This document shows, in pieces, positions 15,201 to 24,400 of a stretch of 47,590 bases of DNA. Positions within the stretch are counted from its first letter, which is position 1, and the number at the start of each line of letters is the position of its first letter. The position numbers and the translations under genes were made by a program. Below the pieces are notes generated by a model. The model made no database searches. It saw nothing but the letters and a program-made list of their open reading frames with translations, and was not told the origin of the DNA. The DNA is from an uncultured bacterium (GTDB lineage: Bacteria > Bacteroidota > Bacteroidia > Bacteroidales > Bacteroidaceae): positions 1-47,590 of the forward strand of contig CAMHUC010000025.1 in NCBI GenBank assembly GCA_946188155.1, written 5' to 3'.

Positions 15201-18052
15201 TCTCTGGCCTGTTCCGTGTATTTCACATATTCGGCCACCGTGTCCTGCCATTGTATCAGCATCTGGCTCTTCTCGGTTCCTGCGCTGATGATGCCGTCAT
15301 CGCCAAGGTTCTCCACCTTCTGCCTGGCCTCATTGGCCGTTGCCACGGCATCATCGGCGGCCTCCAGGGCGGCTATCGTGTCGGCGTCTGTAATCTCTAC
15401 CCACAGGAACTTCCCCAAAGCGGGGTCATACGTCCATTGCCATGCACGGCCTCCCTTGCGGGTGGTATTGTTCCGGCGAAGGTAGTACACGTCTTCAAGA
15501 TGCAGTTCCTGCTGGTCTGTGTTCCCTGCCGCCTCGTCGGCATCGTGCCAGTCCTTTGCAGGGTCATTCCAATGGTCAAGATCGCTGGAGTTGGGCAGAG
15601 GCGCGTCATCGTCACCATACCATATCACCAGCTGCTTGTCGCCCTGCTGACGCACACTCAGCAGCGCAGCCTGCAGAGCATCAAGCTGCTCCTTCAAGTC
15701 ATCACCGGCAATGCTCATAAAGTCGCCCGTTATCTTGTTCTTCTTCGGCGATATATAGGTAAGTGCGGTGGCGTAGTTGTCTAATTGGGGCGCAGCGTCG
15801 TGCCAGGTCTTAAAACCGTCATACACGGCAAAGAAACCGCCATTGGGGCCGCTGCCGCCGAGAACCGTCGCACCTTGGCGTTCAGCCTTCGTCGTGTTGC
15901 CCAGCTGCACCACCACGTCACCCTCTCGGGGCTCTGAATGGCTGGCACTTGATGGCAGCAAAGTTATGTAGCCGAATTCTTCGCTACCATCGTCTATGGC
16001 CGACACCTCCCGCCAGAAATAGCGGTTGATGCTTCCGTCCAGAGCCTCGTTGAACACCATCATCAGTGCCAGGTCGCCAACCTCAAACTGGTTGTAGATT
16101 CTCTGCCCGTTGCCATCGACCCTGCGGAAGTACAGCTTGTCCAGGCCGCCAGTCAGGTGCTCCACATGGTCAACGATGATATTGGCCTTTGTGACAACCA
16201 GCATGCCGCCGGTGTGCTTGATATGGTTTACGTCTATCTCGTTCAGGTGGGTAGTGCCCAGAACCGTCAGCGAGCCGATGGTCATGCTCGCGTCACCGTT
16301 GGCGTCAATCCACACACCGTGGCCGGTCGTACCGAGAATCAGTTCCTTCAGTATTGTCAGCGAGTCCTTCACCACGCTGCCGCTGCCCATCAGCCGTGAC
16401 AACAGGGGAATGCTGCTTTCGCTCACACCGCCTCGCCCGCTCACACCGGTATCTTCGCCCTTCGTGCCACTGCTGCCGCCGGCCTGTATGGTGTCTATCT
16501 TGTCGCTCAGCCTCCCTATCAGGCCCTTGCTGCTCATATAGTCACCAACGGTGTACTGCACCTCACCAGTTATCAGGTCACGGCGTACACTCGTGATACC
16601 GCCGCCAAGCGAGGGGGCGGCACCGTATGTCAGATAGGTGAAGCTGCTCTTGTCACGGCGGTAGGCACTCACAGCGGCTTCTCCGGCCTGCAGCAGCTCT
16701 GCCTTGGCCGCAGCCTTGTAAACGTCATCCACAGCAACGTTCGTCAGCGTCACCTTGTTATTCCTCTGGCTCATCTCGCCGCCGTAGGGGTGCAGGCCTT
16801 CCATGCTCGTCGACGGAAGAATCACCCCGCCATCTACCTTGAAGATGATGCGGTACTCGCCATGCACTGGCTGGTAGCCGTCGCCTATGTCATCGGCCTC
16901 CTTCTCCCTGGCAGGACTGGCCGCGTCAAAATAGGTCAGCTCGAACTCCCTGCCTACCAGCGGCTGGGGCAGCGCATCGTCGGTATAGTTGGGCTGGAAC
17001 ACCAGCGACAGGGGCAGGCCGGCTATGATAAGGCTCTTGTCAAAGACATACGGCACCAGCTCAGTGCCGTTCCAGTAGGCCAGCTTGAAATACCATTTCG
17101 AATACTGTTTGTATGTTGTTTCAATGCCACCGGTCTCGGGATTCGTCACCTGAGAATCGACTATCTTTTTCCCGTTCTCGTCCGTCAGCCAGCAACGGCG
17201 TTCATGCACGTCGTACATCCATAGCTCCATCTTCGGGTAGATGTCATCAAACACCAGGTCTTTCATGATCTTCGGACTGCCGCCGCCCAGAATGCTGTCA
17301 CCGTCAAGCATCAGCCGTTCCGTCACCTGCACGTTCTGTCCCTTCAGCGTCTTCTTGCTCATGTTCTTCGTGCCGCCCAGAATGCGGAACGTGTTGTACT
17401 GGATGCCACCATCAGTGGCCGACACCAGCACACCGGCGCTCTCCGTCACGCCGTTCTCACCCACAGCTGCCGTGCCGTACTCCGGAGCGCTGCCGCCACC
17501 GTCATACGCCCCGAAGCGAAGCGTGTGACTGCTCCATTCAAAGTGGTAGTCCACACCGAAGGCATCCGCTATGGCTGCAGCAGCGCTTTTGATGGTTGCA
17601 CCGTCGAAGTTGATGCTTTGGATGACGTTGTTGCTCAAACCGCTCGTGTCCGCTGTCCACGCTCCAAGGTCGCCATGGTCGCTCAGACAGTCGGCTACCG
17701 CCTGCGCTATGGTGCCGATGTTGCCTGTATAGGGGTAGGTCGATAGCACAATGTCCTCATAGGTCACGTTGCCCTCCGCATCTGTGCCTGTCACGGCCTT
17801 AGTCTTGAAGTAGAAGGGCAGATAGTCCGTCTGGGCCAGACGGTGCAGGAACTTCGGCGCATAACGGAAACTGTAGGCCGATGTCTGGCTCGGCCAGTAG
17901 GTCGAGAACAGCAGATAGTCACCGTCGATGGGGCACACCGTGCCGGCTGCTATCGGCTCTCCGGCCGTGGCGTTCCACTCCATCTGAACGGAGCCGCCGT
18001 CGCTGACGTTCTCTTCTTTTACGATTGATTCGTAGGTCTCTGGAAATGCCAT
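12245..18052 (-). CDS. Tail tip / baseplate hub protein with tandem repeats
   Basis: A 1935-residue protein. The first 500 or so residues look like a baseplate hub or tail-associated protein. The middle is long and helical, with many EKxEKAQEDA-type segments. Residues about 1395-1570 are a chain of beta-helix-like repeats of 35 residues (GGTIDMTGSTVKLAAGN and variants) encoded by near-identical 105-bp DNA units. The C-terminus has the INAEAGYFKGELQGATGTF type motif seen at the end of phage tip and central-fibre proteins, followed by a small final domain. It directly follows the distal-tail-like gene (6-bp gap) and precedes the fibre genes, consistent with a central tip that carries or positions the fibre. 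Confidence 0.75.
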   Translation of the reverse strand: MAFPETYESIVKEENVSDGGSVQMEWNATAGEPIAAGTVCPIDGDYLLFSTYWPSQTSAYSFRYAPKFLHRLAQTDYLPFYFKTKAVTGTDAEGNVTYEDIVLSTYPYTGNIGTIAQAVADCLSDHGDLGAWTADTSGLSNNVIQSINFDGATIKSAAAAIADAFGVDYHFEWSSHTLRFGAYDGGGSAPEYGTAAVGENGVTESAGVLVSATDGGIQYNTFRILGGTKNMSKKTLKGQNVQVTERLMLDGDSILGGGSPKIMKDLVFDDIYPKMELWMYDVHERRCWLTDENGKKIVDSQVTNPETGGIETTYKQYSKWYFKLAYWNGTELVPYVFDKSLIIAGLPLSLVFQPNYTDDALPQPLVGREFELTYFDAASPAREKEADDIGDGYQPVHGEYRIIFKVDGGVILPSTSMEGLHPYGGEMSQRNNKVTLTNVAVDDVYKAAAKAELLQAGEAAVSAYRRDKSSFTYLTYGAAPSLGGGITSVRRDLITGEVQYTVGDYMSSKGLIGRLSDKIDTIQAGGSSGTKGEDTGVSGRGGVSESSIPLLSRLMGSGSVVKDSLTILKELILGTTGHGVWIDANGDASMTIGSLTVLGTTHLNEIDVNHIKHTGGMLVVTKANIIVDHVEHLTGGLDKLYFRRVDGNGQRIYNQFEVGDLALMMVFNEALDGSINRYFWREVSAIDDGSEEFGYITLLPSSASHSEPREGDVVVQLGNTTKAERQGATVLGGSGPNGGFFAVYDGFKTWHDAAPQLDNYATALTYISPKKNKITGDFMSIAGDDLKEQLDALQAALLSVRQQGDKQLVIWYGDDDAPLPNSSDLDHWNDPAKDWHDADEAAGNTDQQELHLEDVYYLRRNNTTRKGGRAWQWTYDPALGKFLWVEITDADTIAALEAADDAVATANEARQKVENLGDDGIISAGTEKSQMLIQWQDTVAEYVKYTEQARDYELEKEVNGGEGVNIIYTPYNDYERKYRALAVMLNGGKTESINSIMAGNAVPEWLATLNTDTVLSENGISDPDDYRDVWTAYFNSRGALLKAIEVAAREKTEKAQEDASNALSQIGDMGSDSKLDPSEKLTVKREFLSAWRERDAQGGILDRCMDGSVYINDTIETGFVSPYKTAFLAVATYLNGSNGAWTDTPYPVANQDDYIPLWLHSERMNTTETIDGDTWRNLWSAFYAARTALLTALSDDAKDRADNAQDTANKKKRVFSTAANELPPAPYDVGDLWVNAIWYTEKDGVRTFKWTGDVLYCVQSRSTDTNRSINDWSDAASGTTAKIANLGTQIDAEVRDRKNGTSSLLKLDPTSGSLTVNVYDAATDTWSSIGYIELALARGANGIFSKLNLTADNVEFNASLVSVIAKTLEARADLLDFKGGTVKIDAENINFSGQSVSMRASDTLALSGGTIDLTGSTVKLAAGKVDFSTGTFALTGKTLTFSGGTIDMTGSTVKLAAGNVDFSTGTFALTGKTLTFSGGTIDMTGSTVKLAAGNVDFSTGTFALTGKTLTFNGGTIDMTGSTVKLAAGNVDFSTGTFALTGKTLTFNGGTIDLTGSTVKLNADQITFTGRSIDLTSATVKMNAGQLTYSGQTIDLTASTLSLNASQIDFTGTDFTISAERINFKTGNFAISNGSDNTLSVDASGNITVKGTINAEAGYFKGELQGATGTFAGSLKSNDNKVVLTSTAVSTWGSSYLWRGFAVTNNGLMGGDLATIGARLNISGNDYGRIALAKRPTGTYDDKSAEINIILSASDGSIQSNTVSAGTGVFSRLNVNNCLRQNTSIIFRTFYKKEITANNTIYDLSSSNGDTQIINSTADGGDGKAGVILPPLSDVYTMLGLESGTNFCVRFLVCANLGSNNFYVYGRNTSKTSSNEYPWNDNKYPLITHWDSGQWNRVEMGAGDSLEFLLIYDSSRTATIDNFDTKYTARIINRQN
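13441..13755 (-). repeat. 105-bp tandem repeats in the tip gene
   Basis: Three consecutive 105-bp units begin at 13441, 13546 and 13651. The second and third are identical over 105 bp and the first differs by one base. Flanking units (13336-13440 and 13756-13860) share parts but have diverged. The period is 35 codons, so copy-number change keeps the frame. Confidence 0.95.
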
Positions 18053-18058
18053 AATTGC

Positions 18059-18493
18059 TTACGTTCTGTTGTTCGGGTTCGGTTCTTCCATCGATAGCGT
18101 GTATTTCGCCATCTTCAGGTTATATTCTGAGAAAGGCTGGCAGTCCACATAGCGCAGGTGGTACACTACGCCGCGCTGCCATTTCGTGCGCAGGTGAATC
18201 CAGCCGGCATCCAGTATCTCCGTGCAGAACGCGGCATAGCGCGACAGGAACTCGTCTCTTGTCCGCGCCGTCAGGTGCATCGGCACACTCAGCGTCTTCA
18301 CGTCCTTGTAGCCCACGCCGCCCACTATCGCCGTTCCGTTCATCGCAAGGTTCCTGTTCTGGACAGGCTCCTTGTGGGGGGCGGGCGTCATCAGCTTGCT
18401 CAGTCCCTCGGTCTCTAACGAGACTCCGTAGGTGTCGTAGGCATCAACCCACTCGCTTTCCCCTCGTCTGAAATACAGTTCTCCTTTTGCCAT
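18059..18493 (-). CDS. Distal tail-like protein
   Basis: A 144-residue protein between the tape measure gene and the tail tip gene, with 1-6 bp gaps on both sides. Position and size match distal tail (Dit-like) or phage tail proteins that cap the tube and hold the hub. The sequence is beta-rich (SVPMHLTARTRDEF, QRGVVYHLRYVDCQPF). Assignment rests mainly on gene order. Confidence 0.6.
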   Translation of the reverse strand: MAKGELYFRRGESEWVDAYDTYGVSLETEGLSKLMTPAPHKEPVQNRNLAMNGTAIVGGVGYKDVKTLSVPMHLTARTRDEFLSRYAAFCTEILDAGWIHLRTKWQRGVVYHLRYVDCQPFSEYNLKMAKYTLSMEEPNPNNRT

Positions 18494-18494
18494 C

Positions 18495-21400
18495 TTATAA
18501 TAATCTTGTTAGTTTGCTGATGATGTTGTCTATCTTTGCACCGAACTGGTCCAGGATCGCGCGGTTCGACCGTCTGATGTCCAGCAGGTACTCATTCGTC
18601 GTGTTCAGCAGCTGGCGTATCTCACGTATGGTGTCACCGCCACCGCTACTCGTGATACCGTTCATGCCGCGCAGCGTGCTCAGTATCTGCTCACGCACCA
18701 CGTTGCCCTGCAGTGTCGCCATCTGCTGCGCCACGGCTATGCCAAGGTAGGTCTCAAACTGCTCGTAGGTTGCCTTGTCGGCCATGTTTGCCGTGGCTGT
18801 CTGGTCTGTTGAGTTGCCGCTGCCCATCAGGTCGTGGATGGCCTGAGCCTCCTCGGCATAGCCTTCCTTGGCTGCCGCAATGGCGGCCTGCAACTCCTTC
18901 AGCAGGCGCGCACGCTCTTCTTCTGAATAGTTGCCGCGCATGATGCTCGCATACTGCTCCTGCCACTCGGCCAGCCGCTTGTCAAACTCGTCACCAAGCA
19001 CGAACTTGTCGATGAATGCCTCCGTCAGCAGCTTCGATATGTCAGTGGCGAAGTCCTCAGCGTCTTTCTCCATGTCCATCAGCGTGCTTACAAAGTTACT
19101 TCTTAGGTCGGCAAGGGGCGAACTCTGCTGCTCAATCACAGCACTCCAGCCTGTCAGGTCGAATATCTTCTCCGTCTGTTCCTGCATGTCCCTGGCTTTC
19201 TGCTCCCACTCTGCGGCCAGGCGCTGCATGGCCTCGGCCATCTCGCGCTCGCCCATGCCGCTGCCAAGGATGCCGTCGTACTTGCTCTGGATGCCGGCTA
19301 ACCAGGAGTCGAACTGTGTGCCCAGCACGAACTTCTCCACCAGTTTCTGCGTCAGCAACTTCCTGATGTCGTTCACGAAGTCCTGTGTCCCGGCCTTCAT
19401 GTCCATCAGCGCGTTCAGCCATGTGTCGCGCATCGAGGTGATAGTCTCGTCAACCTCCTCGACGTATTCTATTTCGCGCAGGTCGTCAAGCAGGGGCTGC
19501 ACGGCTTCGCCGCACTGTCGCTGCAACTCTATCAGCTGCTGGCGTATGCGCTCCAAAGCCGACGTGTCGCCTGCTTCCAATGCGTCGTACCATGCAGCAC
19601 TCAGGGCATCCAGCTGGCTCTGGAAACGCTGCTCGATAATCTTGCCTACCATCTGCTCCGTCATCATACGGGCAATGTCCTTCGCAAATTTGTCGGCGTC
19701 GGCCTCCATGTCCATCAGCGACGAGACGAAGGTGCTGCGCAGGTCGCCGAAGCCGTCCTTCACTTCTTCCTCCACCTCCTTGAATATGCCGAAGGCGTTT
19801 AGTATCTGCTCAACCATCGGCTGCATGTCGCCAAAGGCGACCTTTAACTGCTCTACCCATGGGGAAAGTTCGCCAAGCACGCTCTCCCAAGTGGCTCCGT
19901 CTGCACTCATGGCTGTGTTAAAGGCCTCCTGAAGCTGGTCCAGCAGTGGCTGGATCATCTGGGCCTGGACCATTTGCTCCACAATCCTGCGGGCCATGGT
20001 CCTGCCTATGTCCTCGGCCCAGTCATCAGCAGTGGCTTCCATGTCCATCAGCGTCGATACCCAGCTGTCAGCTATATCCTTGAAGGTCGTGTCTGCCTCG
20101 GCCGCTTCCTGAAGACGCTCACGCAGACGCTCGGCTGCCTCCAGCGTCACTTCGCGCTTCTGCACCAGTTCTTCTATCATGGCATCCAAAGCGGCCTCTA
20201 TCTCGCCCTGGCTCTTGTTGCTGTCATTCAGAATGGACATATAACGCTCATTCCACTCTTCCAGATATTCGTCAAACTCGTCATTCATCACGAACTTCTC
20301 AATCAGTGACTGAGTGAAGGTCTTGTTCAGCTGCTTGCGGAAATCCTCGGCATCACCCTCCATGTCCATAAGGGTGTTAAGGAACTGCGCCCGGAGGTCT
20401 TTGAAGGGCGACTCCGGGCTTTCTGCCTCCTTGCCGATTCCGAGGGTGTCACGCATCTTCTGCACAAGTTCCGAGGCTTTTCCAAAGGCTTCCTCCATTG
20501 AGGAAAGCACTTCGTCTATACGTTGCTGGCGCTCCGCGTCGCCAAGGCTCTCATTGGTAATCAGGCCCAGCAGTTGCCCGCCAAAAGCTTCCATCTGCTC
20601 ACCAAGGCCCATGCTCTCCACAATGGTCTTCTCTACCATCTCGCGAAGCAGGGTCTCGCGTATCTTCTTGCCCCAGGCTGCGGCATCGGAGTCCATGTCC
20701 ATCAGCGTGTCAAGCAGCGTGGAACGAAGGTCGCTGAAAGCGTTCTTGGCTTCTTCTACTTCTTTGGTATAGCCCAGACCGTCGGCAATCTCCTGAGCCT
20801 CCTGTGCCAGCTGCTCACGTTTCCTGGTCTGCTCTTCCATAAGGGCGGTTAACCGCCTGGCGCGCTCCTCGTCGCTCAGGGTGGCGTCGTCCATCACGGC
20901 CTTGTAGCGCTCTTTCCAGTTCTCCAGCCATTCGCCAAAGTCGTCGCCCAGCACTTGCTCGTTCACAAGGTCCTCGAACATCACGCGCAGTATCTCCCTC
21001 TTCCAGGCTGCGCCGTCGGCTTCCATGTCTGTCAGCGTCGAGAGCCACATGTCGCGCAAACTCTCAAAGTACTCCTTGGGGTCTGTTGTCTCGTCACCGC
21101 TGAATACATCAACACCGGCCGCAGCGGAGATTTCTTCCAGCCGCTTGGTAGCATCACTCATGGTCTTGACGTATTTCTCCTTCCAGTTCCTGACGAAGTC
21201 TTCGTCGGCACGGCCGTCAATCAGTGCCTCGGAAAGCTCATTGTATAAAGGCTCCACCATCTTGGACAGCTCCTGATACATGAAGGCATTGAGCAACGCA
21301 TCTATAATGGTGTCCTCGGTAAACTCGGCAAACTTGCTCACGTCGCCACGAGCCTCTTGCAGGTTGCTCTTTACGCTGGAGAGAAAGCTGTCAAAGTTCA

Positions 21401-24400
21401 TGCCCATCACCATCTCCTGCATCGCTGCATAGCACTCCTCTATATGGTCGCGCAGTTCTTCTACGCTCTTCCCGCTGTCAACCCATGCCTCGTAATAGTC
21501 ACGGGCGGCATCTGACAGTTTGTCCTGGTTATACCATAGTTGGATTTGCTCGGCACTATATCCGCGAAGGCTCCACTCTGCGGAACCGCCGTTTAAGGAG
21601 TTGCCCCATTCGTAGTAGCCACGGCTTCCCTGTAGCTTGTTCCAAAGGTCGTCGTATGCCTGCTGCTCTGCCGTCAGGTTACGCTTGTACTCCTGCAGCT
21701 GCTCGTTCTGAGCCTCCCACAGCGAGACGCTGCTGGGCTTGGCAAAGCCTTTCGCAATGAGCCAGTTCAATTCTTCCTGACCTTTGATGATGTCGGAAAT
21801 GGTACTGCGGATGCCAGCATATTCCTCATGTTCCTTGCGCAGCTCACGGGCGGTCTCTATCTCGGCAATGTACCACTGGCGCTTCATCTCTTCCATTTTC
21901 TCCTTCCAGGAGCTGAACAGTGAGACGATGCTGCTCAGGCCGTTCAGCGTGTTGGTGATACCACCCACGATGTCGCCGGAATAAATCTGGGCTATACCGG
22001 TTCCCATATCCATCACGCCGTCCACCATCGTCATGGCCTCGTCAATGGACTTGGAGAAACGGTCGCCGAACACAGCACCTAAACTGTCACCCCAGCCGTT
22101 GATGGTGCTGGTCAGCTCTTTGCCCTTGGCGTTCAGTTTCTTCAATGAGCCAGACACGTCACCGTCTTTCTTCATAGCGTCCTTCAGCTCACTCCAGGCT
22201 CCCTTGAAGGCGGCAAAGGGGTTGTCCTTCTCCATCTCGCCTTGTATCACCTTCACCTGCTTCTGCATCTTCTGGAACTCGTCGAGTGTCACCTTCACGG
22301 CCTTTTTCACAAAGTTGCCGTTGGCATCCTTTACTGGTATCTCTATCTCCACACCGTCGCCCAGCACCTTGGCCTTGTCCAGCGTTTCTTTTGCCTGGCG
22401 GTAGAAGTCTCGCAGGGCCTTGTAGCCTTTCTCGGAAACATCGGCAAAGAGTTTTGTATAGAAGTCGGAGGCGGTAAGAATGTCATTCTGAAGGGCCTGC
22501 ACGTCCTGCTTGTACTGGCGGGTACGCTCGGCTATGCTCTCGTCTATCTCGGTGGTGTCACCACCGCTTACCTCGATGGCACGGCGCTGGGCAGCATAGA
22601 CGGCCATGTCCTCATTGTATTTCTTCTCCAGGTCACGGCGCTTCTGGTCGTAGCTCTTGAAGTCATTCAGCAACTGCTTGTATTTCTTCTTGCCACGCTC
22701 CACCTCGGCTTTCTCCAGGGCTTTTACACCGTCGCTCATCTTTCTCTGGGCTGCAGTGTATTTCTTGACGTAATCGTCGCTCTGCTCCTGCGTCAGGTCC
22801 CCGCCTTGCGACTCCTTCAACTTTGCCTCCTCTGCCTGGATAGCCTTGATCTCCTTCTCATAGGCTGCCTTAATTTCCTTGATGCGGTCCTGAATATAGG
22901 AGGGGGGCAGGTCGGGAATGTCCATGTCGGCTATCGCACGAACATATTCGGCCATGGCTGCGGCTATCTGTGCCTGATAGTTGGCGGTCTCAGTGGCTGT
23001 GTAGCCGGTGTTCACCTTCGAGGGGTCGAACACGGTGTTCTGGTTGGCAGGATTGGACTCCCACAGCCGCTTGGCGGCCTCGATCTTCTTTTGCTTCAAA
23101 TCTTCATATCCGCGTTCAATCTCCTCACGCTGCTTCTCAAAGTCGAGCGTTATCTGGGATAGGGTCTTGTGGGTTCCCGCCTCCATCGCGTCAATCTCGG
23201 CCTGCGACGTCGATAGCTCCATGTCCCTGACGGCACGCTCCTGTTCTACACGCTGCTTCTCGATAAGAGCAAGGTATTCTTGCTGTTTCTTGGCGCGTTC
23301 CACGGCTGGATTCTTCTTGTTTGAGTCACCCTTGGGGCCTTTCAACTTGTCATAGTCCTTTTTCGCCTGGTCTGCAATGCCTTTCAGCCGGTCATACTCT
23401 TTGTCAAAGGTGGCCTTATCCATGCTTTCCTTCTTCTGCCAGAAATCATTGACGGCTTTCTGGGCCTTTTTCCAGTTTCCGTATGCCTGCTGCCTCCATT
23501 GCGCTGCCGTGCGGGTGTCCGCATGGGCATCATCCTTTTCATAATGACCACCAGCCAGGGAAACGTAGTCCGTTACCCATTTCATACCCTCGGTATTTCG
23601 TCCCGCTCCGCTCTGTGCGTCTCGCAGGGCTTTCTCCACCTGATTGAAATTAAGCTGGAAGGTCAGGGGAATGGTAGTTGCACCGCTCCATGCCCATTCT
23701 CTTTTCATCTGCAGCAGGTCGTTAAGGACTTGCTCTTTGCCCTTCAGCTCTTTCTCCAGTTCCAGCGAGGCCGGACTTTCTGCAACCTTAGTCCTAAGGC
23801 TCTCCACGTCCTCCTCCAGTTCCGCAATGAGGGCGTCGTATTTCTGCCTGGCACTGTCGGCGATGGCCTCATAGTCTTGTGGGATACTGCTGTTGGCTAT
23901 GGTGCCGGCTGCTATGTCGTGGGCGGTCTTCAGTTCCCCGGCAAGGTCTGCCGCACGCTTGTAGAAGTTGTATATCTCAGCCTTGGCCTCTGCATTACTG
24001 TTGGCTTCCTGAATACGTATCTCCAGCGGTTTGTTGTCCTCGGCCATCTTCGCACGTATGCGGTCTATCTCGGCCAGTTTCTTTGCATACTCGTCAAGCT
24101 TTGCCTGTGCAGCATCCAGTTCTGACTGGCTTACCCCGCCTCCATATTTCCGCTGATACATGTTTGTTATAGGGGAATCAAGTGCAGCCTTCAGTCTGGT
24201 CACTTCTTTCTGCCACTTAGCAAGTTCTTCGCGCAAATGGTCATAGTTCTGTCGTTCTGCCTGCTCCGTCAGTTCCTTATTGGCTTCTGCCAGATCCATC
24301 GTGGCAAGCGTAGCCCGGTCGTATTTCTCCGTCAGTGTGGGTGCCATCTTATTCAGCATCTCCCACGCCTCGACTTTCTGGTACTCTGTGGCGTTGCTGT

